Shown: positions 15,532-22,895 of the stretch, piece by piece | Layout: every line of letters begins with the position of its first letter | Numbering within the stretch: position 1 is the stretch's first letter | Assembly (NCBI RefSeq): GCF_030146175.1 | Contig: NZ_JASLCE010000101.1 | Span: 1 to 38,514, forward strand | Length of the DNA: 38,514 bases | Source of the DNA: Flavobacterium sp. | GTDB taxonomy: Bacteria > Bacteroidota > Bacteroidia > Flavobacteriales > Flavobacteriaceae | Direction of reading: 5' to 3' | The notes under the pieces: generated by a model | The model's database searches: none | Told to the model about the DNA's origin: nothing | The model's input: the letters and a program-made list of their open reading frames with translations, nothing else | Position numbers and translations under genes: made by a program

Positions 15532-15553
15532 ATCCGGAATAATTGCATTAGTT

Positions 15554-15561
15554 CAAAGATA
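15554..15561 (-). promoter_or_regulatory. -7 box for the LysR gene
   Basis: TATCTTTG on the minus strand, 22 bases before the LysR ATG. Confidence 0.5.
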
Positions 15562-15576
15562 CGATTTAATAATCGT

Positions 15577-16371
15577 TTAACCGTTTATACTCCGTAAGGC
15601 TCTTTTAATAATAGAAGCGGTTTCTTTACTTTGACTTTCTTTTTCCCACTTTTTACACAGATTGACCACAAAATCCGGTCGGGTTTTGGAAGCATCATTT
15701 AGCCAGTTAGCCACACTGTCGCGGACATATTTGGAAGTATCCGAATGTAACGGTTCCAGAATTACGATTGCCGGTTCGGGTGTTTCTTTTAAGGCTTCGA
15801 TATGTTTGCACCAAACGCCTCTTGGTCGAATGGATTCGCAGGCAAACCTACGGATATATTCGTTTTCGGATGCGGTCCACGGCGTGAGTAAACGAATGGC
15901 CTGTTCCAGATTTTCGGTAATGTCGGCGCGGAGTGCAATCCAGCTGATTTCCCGTACGCCGAAATGGCTATCCGTGGCAAATGGACGCATCCGTTCCAGT
16001 TTTTCTTCCAGTGAAAGCTCACTTTTTCCAATAAAATAAGTCGCCCAACAACGTACGGTATCCGACGGATGTGTGGCGAGTTTTTCAAACAGCGTCGTAT
16101 CGTTGTAAAGATAACTTTGGGTTAAAAGACTCACACCAATCATTTCGTTGACAACCGTAACGGTTTGTTTCTTCAAATTGGCAATATCGGTCAGAATATC
16201 GTTGAGGTAGTCTTTGCGGTTCCATTGCGTGAGTACCGTTTCCAACAGTTGTTTCGGATTGATGGCCAGCCATTCGTTTAGGTTGGCCGATTCGATACTG
16301 CCATTGTTGAGTTGTTCCAGTATTTCCGGAGGGATTTGAGCGATGGTTCGGGCACCTTTTCGTACGGTCAT
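15577..16371 (-). CDS. AlkD-like HEAT-repeat DNA alkylation repair protein
   Basis: 264 residues, all-helical HEAT-like repeats. The strongest family sign is the stretch EYIRRFACESIRPRGVWCKH (about 165-184), then LEPLHSDTSKYVRDSVANWLNDASK, as in AlkD-type proteins where arginines and a conserved Trp line the DNA cleft. In AlkD the enzyme excises bulky N3/N7-alkylpurines without base flipping. Whether this homologue is an active glycosylase cannot be judged by eye. Its ATG overlaps the stop of the upstream peroxiredoxin-like gene by ATGA, so the two are co-translated. Confidence 0.82.
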   Translation of the reverse strand: MTVRKGARTIAQIPPEILEQLNNGSIESANLNEWLAINPKQLLETVLTQWNRKDYLNDILTDIANLKKQTVTVVNEMIGVSLLTQSYLYNDTTLFEKLATHPSDTVRCWATYFIGKSELSLEEKLERMRPFATDSHFGVREISWIALRADITENLEQAIRLLTPWTASENEYIRRFACESIRPRGVWCKHIEALKETPEPAIVILEPLHSDTSKYVRDSVANWLNDASKTRPDFVVNLCKKWEKESQSKETASIIKRALRSING

Positions 16372-17006
16372 AATTGGGCTGTTAATGTTGCGATTTCAAT
16401 ACGGTTTCGATAGTCGGGATCAAGGTAAATATAACGGATCAAAGCGTTGCGATCGATAACAAATATAGCAGGAATTGGTAAAATACCACTGCTGTCAGCA
16501 TTGAAATCCTCCAGTTGGATACCTAATTTTTGGTAATCGGGACGTACAAAATCCTGTAGGCGAAAGGTAATGCCCAACTGTTGTGCAAGTTTGTTTTCGG
16601 AATCGGTTAGCAGGGGAAAGGATAACCGATGGGTTTGTTGTTGGTTGTCGTTATAAACGGGGCTTTGCGGACTAACGGCAATCAGTCGGGATTTTTTGGC
16701 ATGAAAAAGAGGTAATGCCTTTTCCAATGCTTGTAATTCGAGATTGCAATACGGACACCAGGAACCTCTGAAAAAGGCAATGATCAGGGTTTCTTGCGTA
16801 TGAATATCTTGTAAATGAATTGTTTGTCCCGATGGATCGGTAAGTTCAAATTCCGGAAATGCAGCACCGATTTTAATAGTATCCTTTTCGGAATAGGTCG
16901 TTTGTAAATCGGTTATGGAGCGTTGGAAGTTTTTAAGGGTTTCCAGCGGAACCTGTGTGACGAGTTGTTCGTTCAGGGCTTTGATCTGTTCTTGTAGTGT
17001 TGGCAT
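16368..17006 (-). CDS. AhpC/TSA-family peroxiredoxin-like protein
   Basis: 212 residues from the ATG at 17006 (MPTLQEQIKALNEQL); the longer frame to 17057 has an unlikely N-terminus. The thioredoxin-fold active site is C84-P-Y-C87 in LIIAFFRGSWCPYCNLELQALE, with RLSFPLLTDSENKLAQQLGI and LPIPAIFVIDRNALIRYIYLDPDY after it. Predicted thiol peroxidase or bacterioferritin-comigratory-like protein. The first 45 residues are a helical extension common in this subgroup. Divergent from an HxlR regulator that may control it; coupled to the AlkD-like gene, suggesting a joint stress (electrophile/oxidant) response. Confidence 0.9.
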   Translation of the reverse strand: MPTLQEQIKALNEQLVTQVPLETLKNFQRSITDLQTTYSEKDTIKIGAAFPEFELTDPSGQTIHLQDIHTQETLIIAFFRGSWCPYCNLELQALEKALPLFHAKKSRLIAVSPQSPVYNDNQQQTHRLSFPLLTDSENKLAQQLGITFRLQDFVRPDYQKLGIQLEDFNADSSGILPIPAIFVIDRNALIRYIYLDPDYRNRIEIATLTAQL

Positions 17007-17088
17007 CGTATTTTCTGTTATTTTTGTAAAGATCATCGCTTTAAATGAGGCACACAATACCGCATTTTTTTACCCCATAGGGCGAAAA

Positions 17089-17120
17089 AGGACACTTTTA
17101 CTGATTTTCAGTATCGTCCT
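17089..17120. promoter_or_regulatory. Nested palindrome, candidate HxlR operator
   Basis: AGGAC (17089-17093) and GTCCT (17116-17120) flank the perfect palindrome ACTGA-TTT-TCAGT (17100-17112). It lies in the gap between the divergent peroxiredoxin-like and HxlR genes, which is where an HxlR-type regulator usually binds. Confidence 0.4.
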
Positions 17121-17144
17121 ACAATAAAAAATCTGATAAAAAAC

Positions 17145-17495
17145 ATGAAAACCAAAATACGCATTACCGAAAATAAGATTTGTCCGTTGGAAGAAGCCGT
17201 GAATACCATTAGCGGAAAATGGAAAATTCCGATTTTATGGCAGATGAATAAAGGTATTCGCCGACCGAGTGAATTGCTGAGAGGGATTGCCGTAGTCGAC
17301 CGTCGGGTTTTAAACCAACAACTACGGGAAATGGAATCCGACGGATTGATACAAAAAGAAGTATTTCCGGAAGTACCACCACGAGTGGAGTATACGCTCA
17401 CACCTTTAGGCGAAGATCTGGTTCAGGTATTATGGTCGTTAAATAGTTGGGGCGAAACCCTGATTGCACACCGGGAATCACAATATACCATTTGA
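17145..17495 (+). CDS. HxlR-family transcriptional regulator
   Basis: 116 residues with the MarR-like winged helix of HxlR/YodB/HypR regulators: CPLEEAVNTISGKWKIPILWQM (with the conserved early Cys13 in I-C-P-L and the G-K-W-K core), RRPSELLRGIAVVDRRVLNQQLREMESDGLIQ and PPRVEYTLTPLGEDL. In this family the N-terminal cysteine often senses electrophiles, diamide or disulfides, which fits the adjacent divergent peroxiredoxin-like gene. Probably autoregulated through the nested palindrome in the gap. Confidence 0.93.
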   Translation: MKTKIRITENKICPLEEAVNTISGKWKIPILWQMNKGIRRPSELLRGIAVVDRRVLNQQLREMESDGLIQKEVFPEVPPRVEYTLTPLGEDLVQVLWSLNSWGETLIAHRESQYTI

Positions 17496-17528
17496 TTTTA
17501 CGTTAGAATCTTGTAAAAATAAAACTAC

Positions 17529-18449
17529 ATGACAGTTCCCCAATGGCTCCTGCTTTTACTATTTTTATCCGGAATACCAACTGTAGTCGCACAGGTTGAT
17601 AGTACCTATATCGGAAAATTCCCTCAGGAATATTCGGTTCGGACCTATTTATCCCGAAAGTTTGTGACACTAAACAGCGAATACCCGGATGCCGATAACA
17701 AAGAATATACAGCCAATAGTCCGTTTGCCATTGGAGCAGGTTTTACCTGGGGCAATTCCGGATTGAGTTATAGTTACGGATTTGGTTTCCTGGCGGATAA
17801 ATCGAAAGGAGAAACCCGGTATTTTGATTTGGAATACCATTATTACGGACGGAAAATTGTTCTCGACTTCTTCGGATTGGATTATAAAGGATTGTATTAT
17901 GAGGATACGGAAAATGACGTGCTGAATATGTATCCCGATGCACAACTGACCAATATTGGCGTTTTTGGCCAGTATGTGTTTAACGGAGAACGCTTTTCTT
18001 ATCGCGCGGCTTTCGATCAGGTTCAGGTGCAGTTAAAATCGGCGGGTAGCTTTTTACTCGGCGGAGGAGCCTATTACAACCGGGTTCGCGCCGATAATGT
18101 ATTTGGTTTCCGAAAAGAATTGTATCAGATCGGACCAAGCCTTGGGTATGCCTATACCTGGGTGATCAACCCTCAATTTTTTGTAACTGGGTCTTTAACG
18201 CCGGGCGTTACCATGGGGTTTAAAAACTTCGAAGATAAGATTGACTGGAATCCCAGTTTGTTTTTCCGCTTTGCGTCTGGCTATAATATCAATGACTGGT
18301 CGGTTAATCTTTCTTTCCTGATGAACCGATTGTATGTTTCCTATGAGCAAAGCAACCAGGTCGGTGTAAGCACTGCCACTTTACAACTAATGCTGGTGAA
18401 GCGTTTTGACAGTTCTTCCCGGTTGCTTAAAAAATTGCCTCGACTTTAG
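17529..18449 (+). CDS. DUF4421 outer-membrane beta-barrel protein
   Basis: 306 residues with signal peptide MTVPQWLLLLLFLSGIPTVVAQ (A-Q cleavage). The mature protein begins VDSTYIGKFPQEYSVRTYLSRKF, the typical DUF4421 start, and continues as alternating amphipathic strands rich in Tyr/Phe/Gly (YSYGFGFLADKSKG, YFDLEYHYYGRKIVLDFFG, LSFLMNRLYVSYEQ). Predicted to span the outer membrane. Function unknown. It follows the HxlR gene by 33 bp and converges on mgtA with only 11 bp between the stops and no visible terminator. Confidence 0.88.
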   Translation: MTVPQWLLLLLFLSGIPTVVAQVDSTYIGKFPQEYSVRTYLSRKFVTLNSEYPDADNKEYTANSPFAIGAGFTWGNSGLSYSYGFGFLADKSKGETRYFDLEYHYYGRKIVLDFFGLDYKGLYYEDTENDVLNMYPDAQLTNIGVFGQYVFNGERFSYRAAFDQVQVQLKSAGSFLLGGGAYYNRVRADNVFGFRKELYQIGPSLGYAYTWVINPQFFVTGSLTPGVTMGFKNFEDKIDWNPSLFFRFASGYNINDWSVNLSFLMNRLYVSYEQSNQVGVSTATLQLMLVKRFDSSSRLLKKLPRL

Positions 18450-18460
18450 TGGATATAAAA

Positions 18461-21139
18461 CTATAACCAGCTACCAAATTTGCGGATAAAACGTTCTTTA
18501 GCGAATTGTACCAGAAAACAATACCCAATTAATATTCCGATTAACCATGGGAAATAGGCTAACGGTAACGGTTGCAGGTTTACCGAATGCGCAAATGGCG
18601 TAAACGGAAGTAACAACCCGATTAGCATTACCAATGAGGTTAACGCAACTACCGGAGCGGTGGCCCAACTTTGTAGGAACGGAATTTTTCGGGTACGAAT
18701 CATATGAACAATCAATACCTGTGAGAGCAAGCCTTCTACAAACCATCCGGTTTGAAACAGATGTTGGTGTTCGGGTGCATTCGCTTTAAAAACATAAAAC
18801 AAAACGGCAAAAGTAATATAGTCAAATACGGAACTTACCGGTCCGATATACAACATAAACCGACTAATACTGTTGGCATCCCATTTTTGCGGTTTTTCCA
18901 GAAAGTCGTCGTCCATTCGATCCCATGGAATGGAAATTTGGGAAATGTCGTATAACAAATTCTGAATCAGTAATTGTATCGGTAGCATCGGCAAAAATGG
19001 CAAAAATATACTGGCGCCAAGCATACTAAACATATTGCCAAAATTGCTACTGGTGGTCATTTTGATATATTTGATGATATTCCCGAAAGTCCGGCGGCCA
19101 TAAATCACTCCTTTTCGTAACACCATCAGATCTTTTTCCAATAAAATTATATCGGCACTTTCTTTGGCGATATCAACAGCGGTATCCACCGAAATACCCA
19201 CATCGGCGTTGCGCAATGCCGGTGCATCGTTAATTCCGTCGCCCATAAAACCAACGGTATGACCTTGTTCCTGAAATAAGGTAACGATTCGGGATTTCTG
19301 TACCGGATTTAATTTGGCGAAGATACTGGTGGTTTCCAAACGTTCGATCAATTGATCATCTGTGAGTTGTGCCATTTCATTTCCCAATAAGACCTGATGA
19401 AACGGAATTCCTACGTCCCGGCATATTTTTTTGGTGACGATGTCATTGTCGCCGGTTAATACTTTGATCGAAACACCTAGTTTTTGTAAACTTTCGATGG
19501 CTGGTTTGGCTGATGGTTTGGCCGGATCGAGAAAGCCGATAAACCCGGTGAGTACCATATTGTTTTCGTCGGCGATACTATAATTTGCACTTCGACTGTC
19601 GTATTCTTTAATCGCAACCAATAAAACGCGTAAACCGTCTTCGTTCAGTTTTTTGGAGGTTTGCATAACCGTAGCCCGGATGCTATCGTCCAACGGTACA
19701 ATGGCATCGTTTTCAATATGAATCTGCGCATTTTCACCGGGATAAAAGGCATGGGAGCAAAGTCCCAGCAGTTCTTCCACGGCACCTTTGCAAATGAGTA
19801 GCTGTTTGCCGTTTTTTTGTTCCAGGATCACACTCATACGTCGGCGTTGAAAATCGAACGGGATTTCGTCTACTTTACGGTAGTTTTCCTCCACTTTTAA
19901 ATAATCGTGCAGTTCAACGTGTTCGAGTACGGCTACATCCAACAGGTTTTTAAGTCCGGTTTGGTGAAAGCTGTTAAAATAGGCCCATTTTAAAACTTCG
20001 TCATCTTCGTTTCCCAAAACGTTGAGGTGGCGTTCCAAAATGATTTTATCCATGGTGAGCGTTCCGGTTTTATCGGTACACAAAATATCCATCGCGCCGA
20101 TGTTTTGGATTGCGTTAAGCCGTTTGACGATTACTTTCCGTTTGCTCATGTTTTTGGCGCCTTTTGCAAGATTGGCGGTTACGATCATCGGAAGCATTTC
20201 CGGGGTTAATCCAACCGCAATCGCGATAGCAAAAAGCAACGCATCCAGCCAGTTGTTTTTGGTTATACCATTGATCACAAAAACCAGCGGAACCATAACC
20301 AGCATATAGCGAATCAATAGCCAGCTTACTTTATTAACGCCTTTGTCGAAACTGGTTTCCGGACGTTTGCCGCTAAGGGCTTTGCCGATTTTGCCCAAAT
20401 AGGTGTCTTTTCCGGTTGCGATAACAATAGCGGTTGCCGTACCACTAATAACATTGGTTCCCATAAAACAGCTATTATCAAATTCCAAAGGCGATTTGGA
20501 ATCTTCGGCCATTATCGGGGTTTCATTTTTTTCCAGCGGAAGCGATTCTCCGGTTAAAATCGCCTGACTCACAAACAGGTCTTTTGATTGCAGAATGCGA
20601 ATATCGGCCGGAATCATATCACCGGCACTAAGATACACCACATCACCCGGTACGATATCTTTAAAATTAACTTCCTGTTTTCCGAAAGTACCACGCAATA
20701 CCGTAGCCGTTGTTTCGACCATATTTTTAAGTTCTTCGGCCGCCTTATTGCTACTGAATTCCTGCCAGAAACGAAGTAAGGAGCTTAAGATAACCATAAC
20801 GCTCACCACGACTATGGTTTTATAATCCTCTTGTCCCGGTTCGACCAGAATAATGTCCATCACAACCGAAATCATTAATAATACCAATAGTACAATGATA
20901 AACGGATTGATAAACGCACTCAATAATTGGTTGTACCACGGATCGGGTTTTTCATGTAGAATCTCGTTTGATCCGTAAACTTTTCTTTTTTCGTCGGCCT
21001 GCGCTTCGGACAATCCTTCCGGCCGACTTTCCAATAAGGCGTAAATAGTAGTGGTGTCGGCTTTTGCCACTTCGCAAAGCCGATTGGTTTCAAAAACCGG
21101 AAAACCCTTTGGGGTAATTTTTATTTTTGAGCTAAACAT
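18461..21139 (-). CDS. mgtA: Mg2+-importing P-type ATPase
   Basis: 892-residue class IIIB P-type ATPase of the inner membrane that imports Mg2+ at the cost of ATP. Clear landmarks are the N-terminal EGLSEAQADEKRKVYGSNE, the actuator motif AILTGESLPLEK, the phosphorylation site CTDKTGTLTMD with D356, the nucleotide-domain FDFQRRRMSVIL, KVLTGDNDIVTKKICRDVGI and the hinge GFMGDGINDAPALRNADVGISVD. The C-terminal helices SSNFGNMFSMLGASIFLPFLPM and QLLIQNLLYDISQ are the MgtA/MgtB form. Length is normal. It is preceded by a small ORF and a leader of about 280 nt, which suggests leader-based control. Confidence 0.95.
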   Translation of the reverse strand: MFSSKIKITPKGFPVFETNRLCEVAKADTTTIYALLESRPEGLSEAQADEKRKVYGSNEILHEKPDPWYNQLLSAFINPFIIVLLVLLMISVVMDIILVEPGQEDYKTIVVVSVMVILSSLLRFWQEFSSNKAAEELKNMVETTATVLRGTFGKQEVNFKDIVPGDVVYLSAGDMIPADIRILQSKDLFVSQAILTGESLPLEKNETPIMAEDSKSPLEFDNSCFMGTNVISGTATAIVIATGKDTYLGKIGKALSGKRPETSFDKGVNKVSWLLIRYMLVMVPLVFVINGITKNNWLDALLFAIAIAVGLTPEMLPMIVTANLAKGAKNMSKRKVIVKRLNAIQNIGAMDILCTDKTGTLTMDKIILERHLNVLGNEDDEVLKWAYFNSFHQTGLKNLLDVAVLEHVELHDYLKVEENYRKVDEIPFDFQRRRMSVILEQKNGKQLLICKGAVEELLGLCSHAFYPGENAQIHIENDAIVPLDDSIRATVMQTSKKLNEDGLRVLLVAIKEYDSRSANYSIADENNMVLTGFIGFLDPAKPSAKPAIESLQKLGVSIKVLTGDNDIVTKKICRDVGIPFHQVLLGNEMAQLTDDQLIERLETTSIFAKLNPVQKSRIVTLFQEQGHTVGFMGDGINDAPALRNADVGISVDTAVDIAKESADIILLEKDLMVLRKGVIYGRRTFGNIIKYIKMTTSSNFGNMFSMLGASIFLPFLPMLPIQLLIQNLLYDISQISIPWDRMDDDFLEKPQKWDANSISRFMLYIGPVSSVFDYITFAVLFYVFKANAPEHQHLFQTGWFVEGLLSQVLIVHMIRTRKIPFLQSWATAPVVALTSLVMLIGLLLPFTPFAHSVNLQPLPLAYFPWLIGILIGYCFLVQFAKERFIRKFGSWL

Positions 21140-21166
21140 TCGGATACTTTTTTAAGGTTGGTTTTG

Positions 21167-21328
21167 TTACAAGCGGATTTCGTTCGAACACGATTTCCTG
21201 CCTATGGTTTCAGCCAAAAAAGAATCCAGGTCAAGTCCTAGAAAAGTATCGTAATTTTTAACCGGTAACACTTTTTTAACCGGTCTGAAAAAGCTAATGA
21301 TTGAAAAAAAGAATTTCATGACATCCAT
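21167..21328 (-). CDS. Small ORF in the mgtA leader
   Basis: 53 codons from the ATG at 21328, ending 27 bp before the mgtA start. No family is recognised. It begins MDVMKFFFSIISFFRPVKK, a short hydrophobic segment followed by basic residues, then KNYDTFLGLDLDSFLAETIG, an amphipathic acidic stretch. It could be a membrane-associated small protein acting on MgtA or a leader peptide whose translation controls mgtA, as known in enterobacteria (mgtL, MgtS, MgtR); those parallels are functional only, with no sequence similarity seen. A frame is open upstream from a TTG at 21349. Confidence 0.5.
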   Translation of the reverse strand: MDVMKFFFSIISFFRPVKKVLPVKNYDTFLGLDLDSFLAETIGRKSCSNEIRL

Positions 21329-21340
21329 GTTTTTGTCGCT

Positions 21341-21370
21341 ATAAGACAAACAACATCGGCTTGTCTTTAT
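21341..21370 (-). repeat. Hairpin in the mgtA leader
   Basis: ATAAGACAA (21341-21349) can pair with TTGTCTTTAT (21361-21370) with one bulged base. It lies just upstream of the small leader ORF and may be a regulatory structure. Confidence 0.4.
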
Positions 21371-21428
21371 AGAGAAATGTTAGTACTTAATTCGGGATAA
21401 TCGTCCATGATTATAATTATTATTAGGG

Positions 21429-21436
21429 CAAAAGTA
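21429..21436 (-). promoter_or_regulatory. -7 box for the mgtA leader
   Basis: TACTTTTG on the minus strand fits TA-n2-TTTG; it would start a transcript of about 280 nt before mgtA. No clear -33 TTG. Confidence 0.5.
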
Positions 21437-21660
21437 AGACAAGAATTCGAACAGGGCTGTTAGAGACACTTTAGAATATTATTAGAAAAATATTAGAGTG
21501 GCTATTTATACTGTAAAAATGCAATTAAGGAATATTGTTGTTATTCAGTAATATAAACCTTAATTTTTTATTTTTAGTTAAAATTAGGATTTAAAAAGTT
21601 AGCAAAACGGTGTTTTTTTAGTAATTTAGGTAGCACGATCCCCCAAAACCCAAATTCCTA
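21437..21660. other. AT-rich divergent intergenic region (mgtA / FIST)
   Basis: No gene seen. Contains short direct repeats around AGAATATTATTAGAAAAATA (21473-21492) and a weak plus-strand TAATTTAG near 21622 that could be the -7 element for the FIST operon. Confidence 0.4.
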
Positions 21661-21741
21661 TGACCGCAACTATTTTTAGCAATGCTATTCCTGGCAGCAT
21701 CCGGTATTTTAAAACCGGAAATGATTCCGATAACCTATAAT
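21661..21741 (+). CDS. Possible 26-residue leader ORF before the FIST gene
   Basis: ATG to TAA, 27 codons, beginning MTATIFSNAIPGSIRYF and ending TGNDSDNL, 11 bp before the FIST start. No family is recognised. A short stem CCGGT/ACCGG (21700-21717) lies inside it. It may be a leader peptide, or chance. Confidence 0.25.
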
Positions 21742-21752
21742 TCCAAAGTAGT

Positions 21753-22895
21753 ATGAAAACGGCTTTGTTATGTTATCAGGACGGAGCTTTTACCAGTATT
21801 AGAAACGATGAGGTACTCGTTTTTTCCGAAGCACAACTGGTAATGGGCTTTGGCGCACCCGAATTGGTTAGCGCCCCGGAATCCTACGATTTTTTAAAAC
21901 AACAGTTTCCTGCTGCCAATATCGTTTTGTGTTCGTCTTCCGGAGAGATTTACGACAAGGAAGTGTGCGACGGGACGATTACCATTAGCGCCAGTGCATT
22001 TGCATCTACAACGATGACAACGGCTATGGTGGCTATCGATGATTTTATATCGGCCTATGAAGCCGGAAAGGCACTCATCCAACGTATGCCGGTTGCCGGT
22101 TTGCGACTGGTGTTGGTGTTGTCCGATGGCGGAAAAGTAAACGGCAGTGAGCTGGTAAAAGGGATGAATGCGGTGAAACCCGATCATGTATTGATCACCG
22201 GTGGATTGGCAGGCGATGCCGATCGGTTTGAAAAAACTTATGTCGGATTAAATGGTTATCCCGAACCGGGAAAAATTGTAGCTATTGGTTTTTATGGCGA
22301 AAAACTCGTGTTATCGCACGGTTCGTTAGGAGGATGGGAGGCTTTTGGACTGGAACGTATTGTAACCCGGTCTGAGCAAAACATCGTATATGAGATTGAT
22401 CATAAAAATGCCCTGGATTTGTATATCAATTATCTCGGGGAATATGCCGCCGAATTACCGGGATCAGCTTTACTCTTTCCATTGTCGCTTACGTTGGAAG
22501 GTGGCAACGAAACCGTGGTGCGGACCATACTTTCTATTGATAATGTAGCTAAAACGATGACGTTTGCCGGGGATTTGCCCGAAGGCGCTAAGGTGAAATT
22601 TATGAAAGCAAATTTTGATAAATTGATCGATGCTGCCAGTGATGCCGCCGGTTCCTGTCTTACGATAACTCAGGCCAGTCCTAAGCTTGCATTATTGATC
22701 AGTTGTGTGGGACGGAAAATAATATTAGGAAATAGAATAGACGAAGAGGTCGAGGCCGTAGCCGAGATGTTTGGCGCACAAACATTATTAACCGGATTTT
22801 ATTCCTACGGGGAAATATCGCCTTTACAGCCTTTCTCAAATTGTGAATTTCATAACCAGACGATGACAATCACAGGACTTAATGAAATGGAATGA
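21753..22895 (+). CDS. FIST-domain sensor protein
   Basis: 380 residues. FIST N-terminal domain (about 30-220: AANIVLCSSSGEIYDKEVCDGTITISASAF, VLVLSDGGKVNGSELVKGMNAV, VLITGGLAGDADRFEKTYVGLNG) followed by the FIST C-terminal domain (about 225-365: ALDLYINYLGEYAAELPGSALLFPLSL, ALLISCVGRKIILGNRIDEEVEAVAEMFG, LTGFYSYGEISPL). FIST domains are thought to bind small ligands, perhaps amino acids, and usually sit beside signalling genes. No signal peptide, so cytoplasmic. The stop overlaps the start of the hybrid kinase (ATGA), indicating tight coupling and probably a physical partnership. Confidence 0.95.
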   Translation: MKTALLCYQDGAFTSIRNDEVLVFSEAQLVMGFGAPELVSAPESYDFLKQQFPAANIVLCSSSGEIYDKEVCDGTITISASAFASTTMTTAMVAIDDFISAYEAGKALIQRMPVAGLRLVLVLSDGGKVNGSELVKGMNAVKPDHVLITGGLAGDADRFEKTYVGLNGYPEPGKIVAIGFYGEKLVLSHGSLGGWEAFGLERIVTRSEQNIVYEIDHKNALDLYINYLGEYAAELPGSALLFPLSLTLEGGNETVVRTILSIDNVAKTMTFAGDLPEGAKVKFMKANFDKLIDAASDAAGSCLTITQASPKLALLISCVGRKIILGNRIDEEVEAVAEMFGAQTLLTGFYSYGEISPLQPFSNCEFHNQTMTITGLNEME

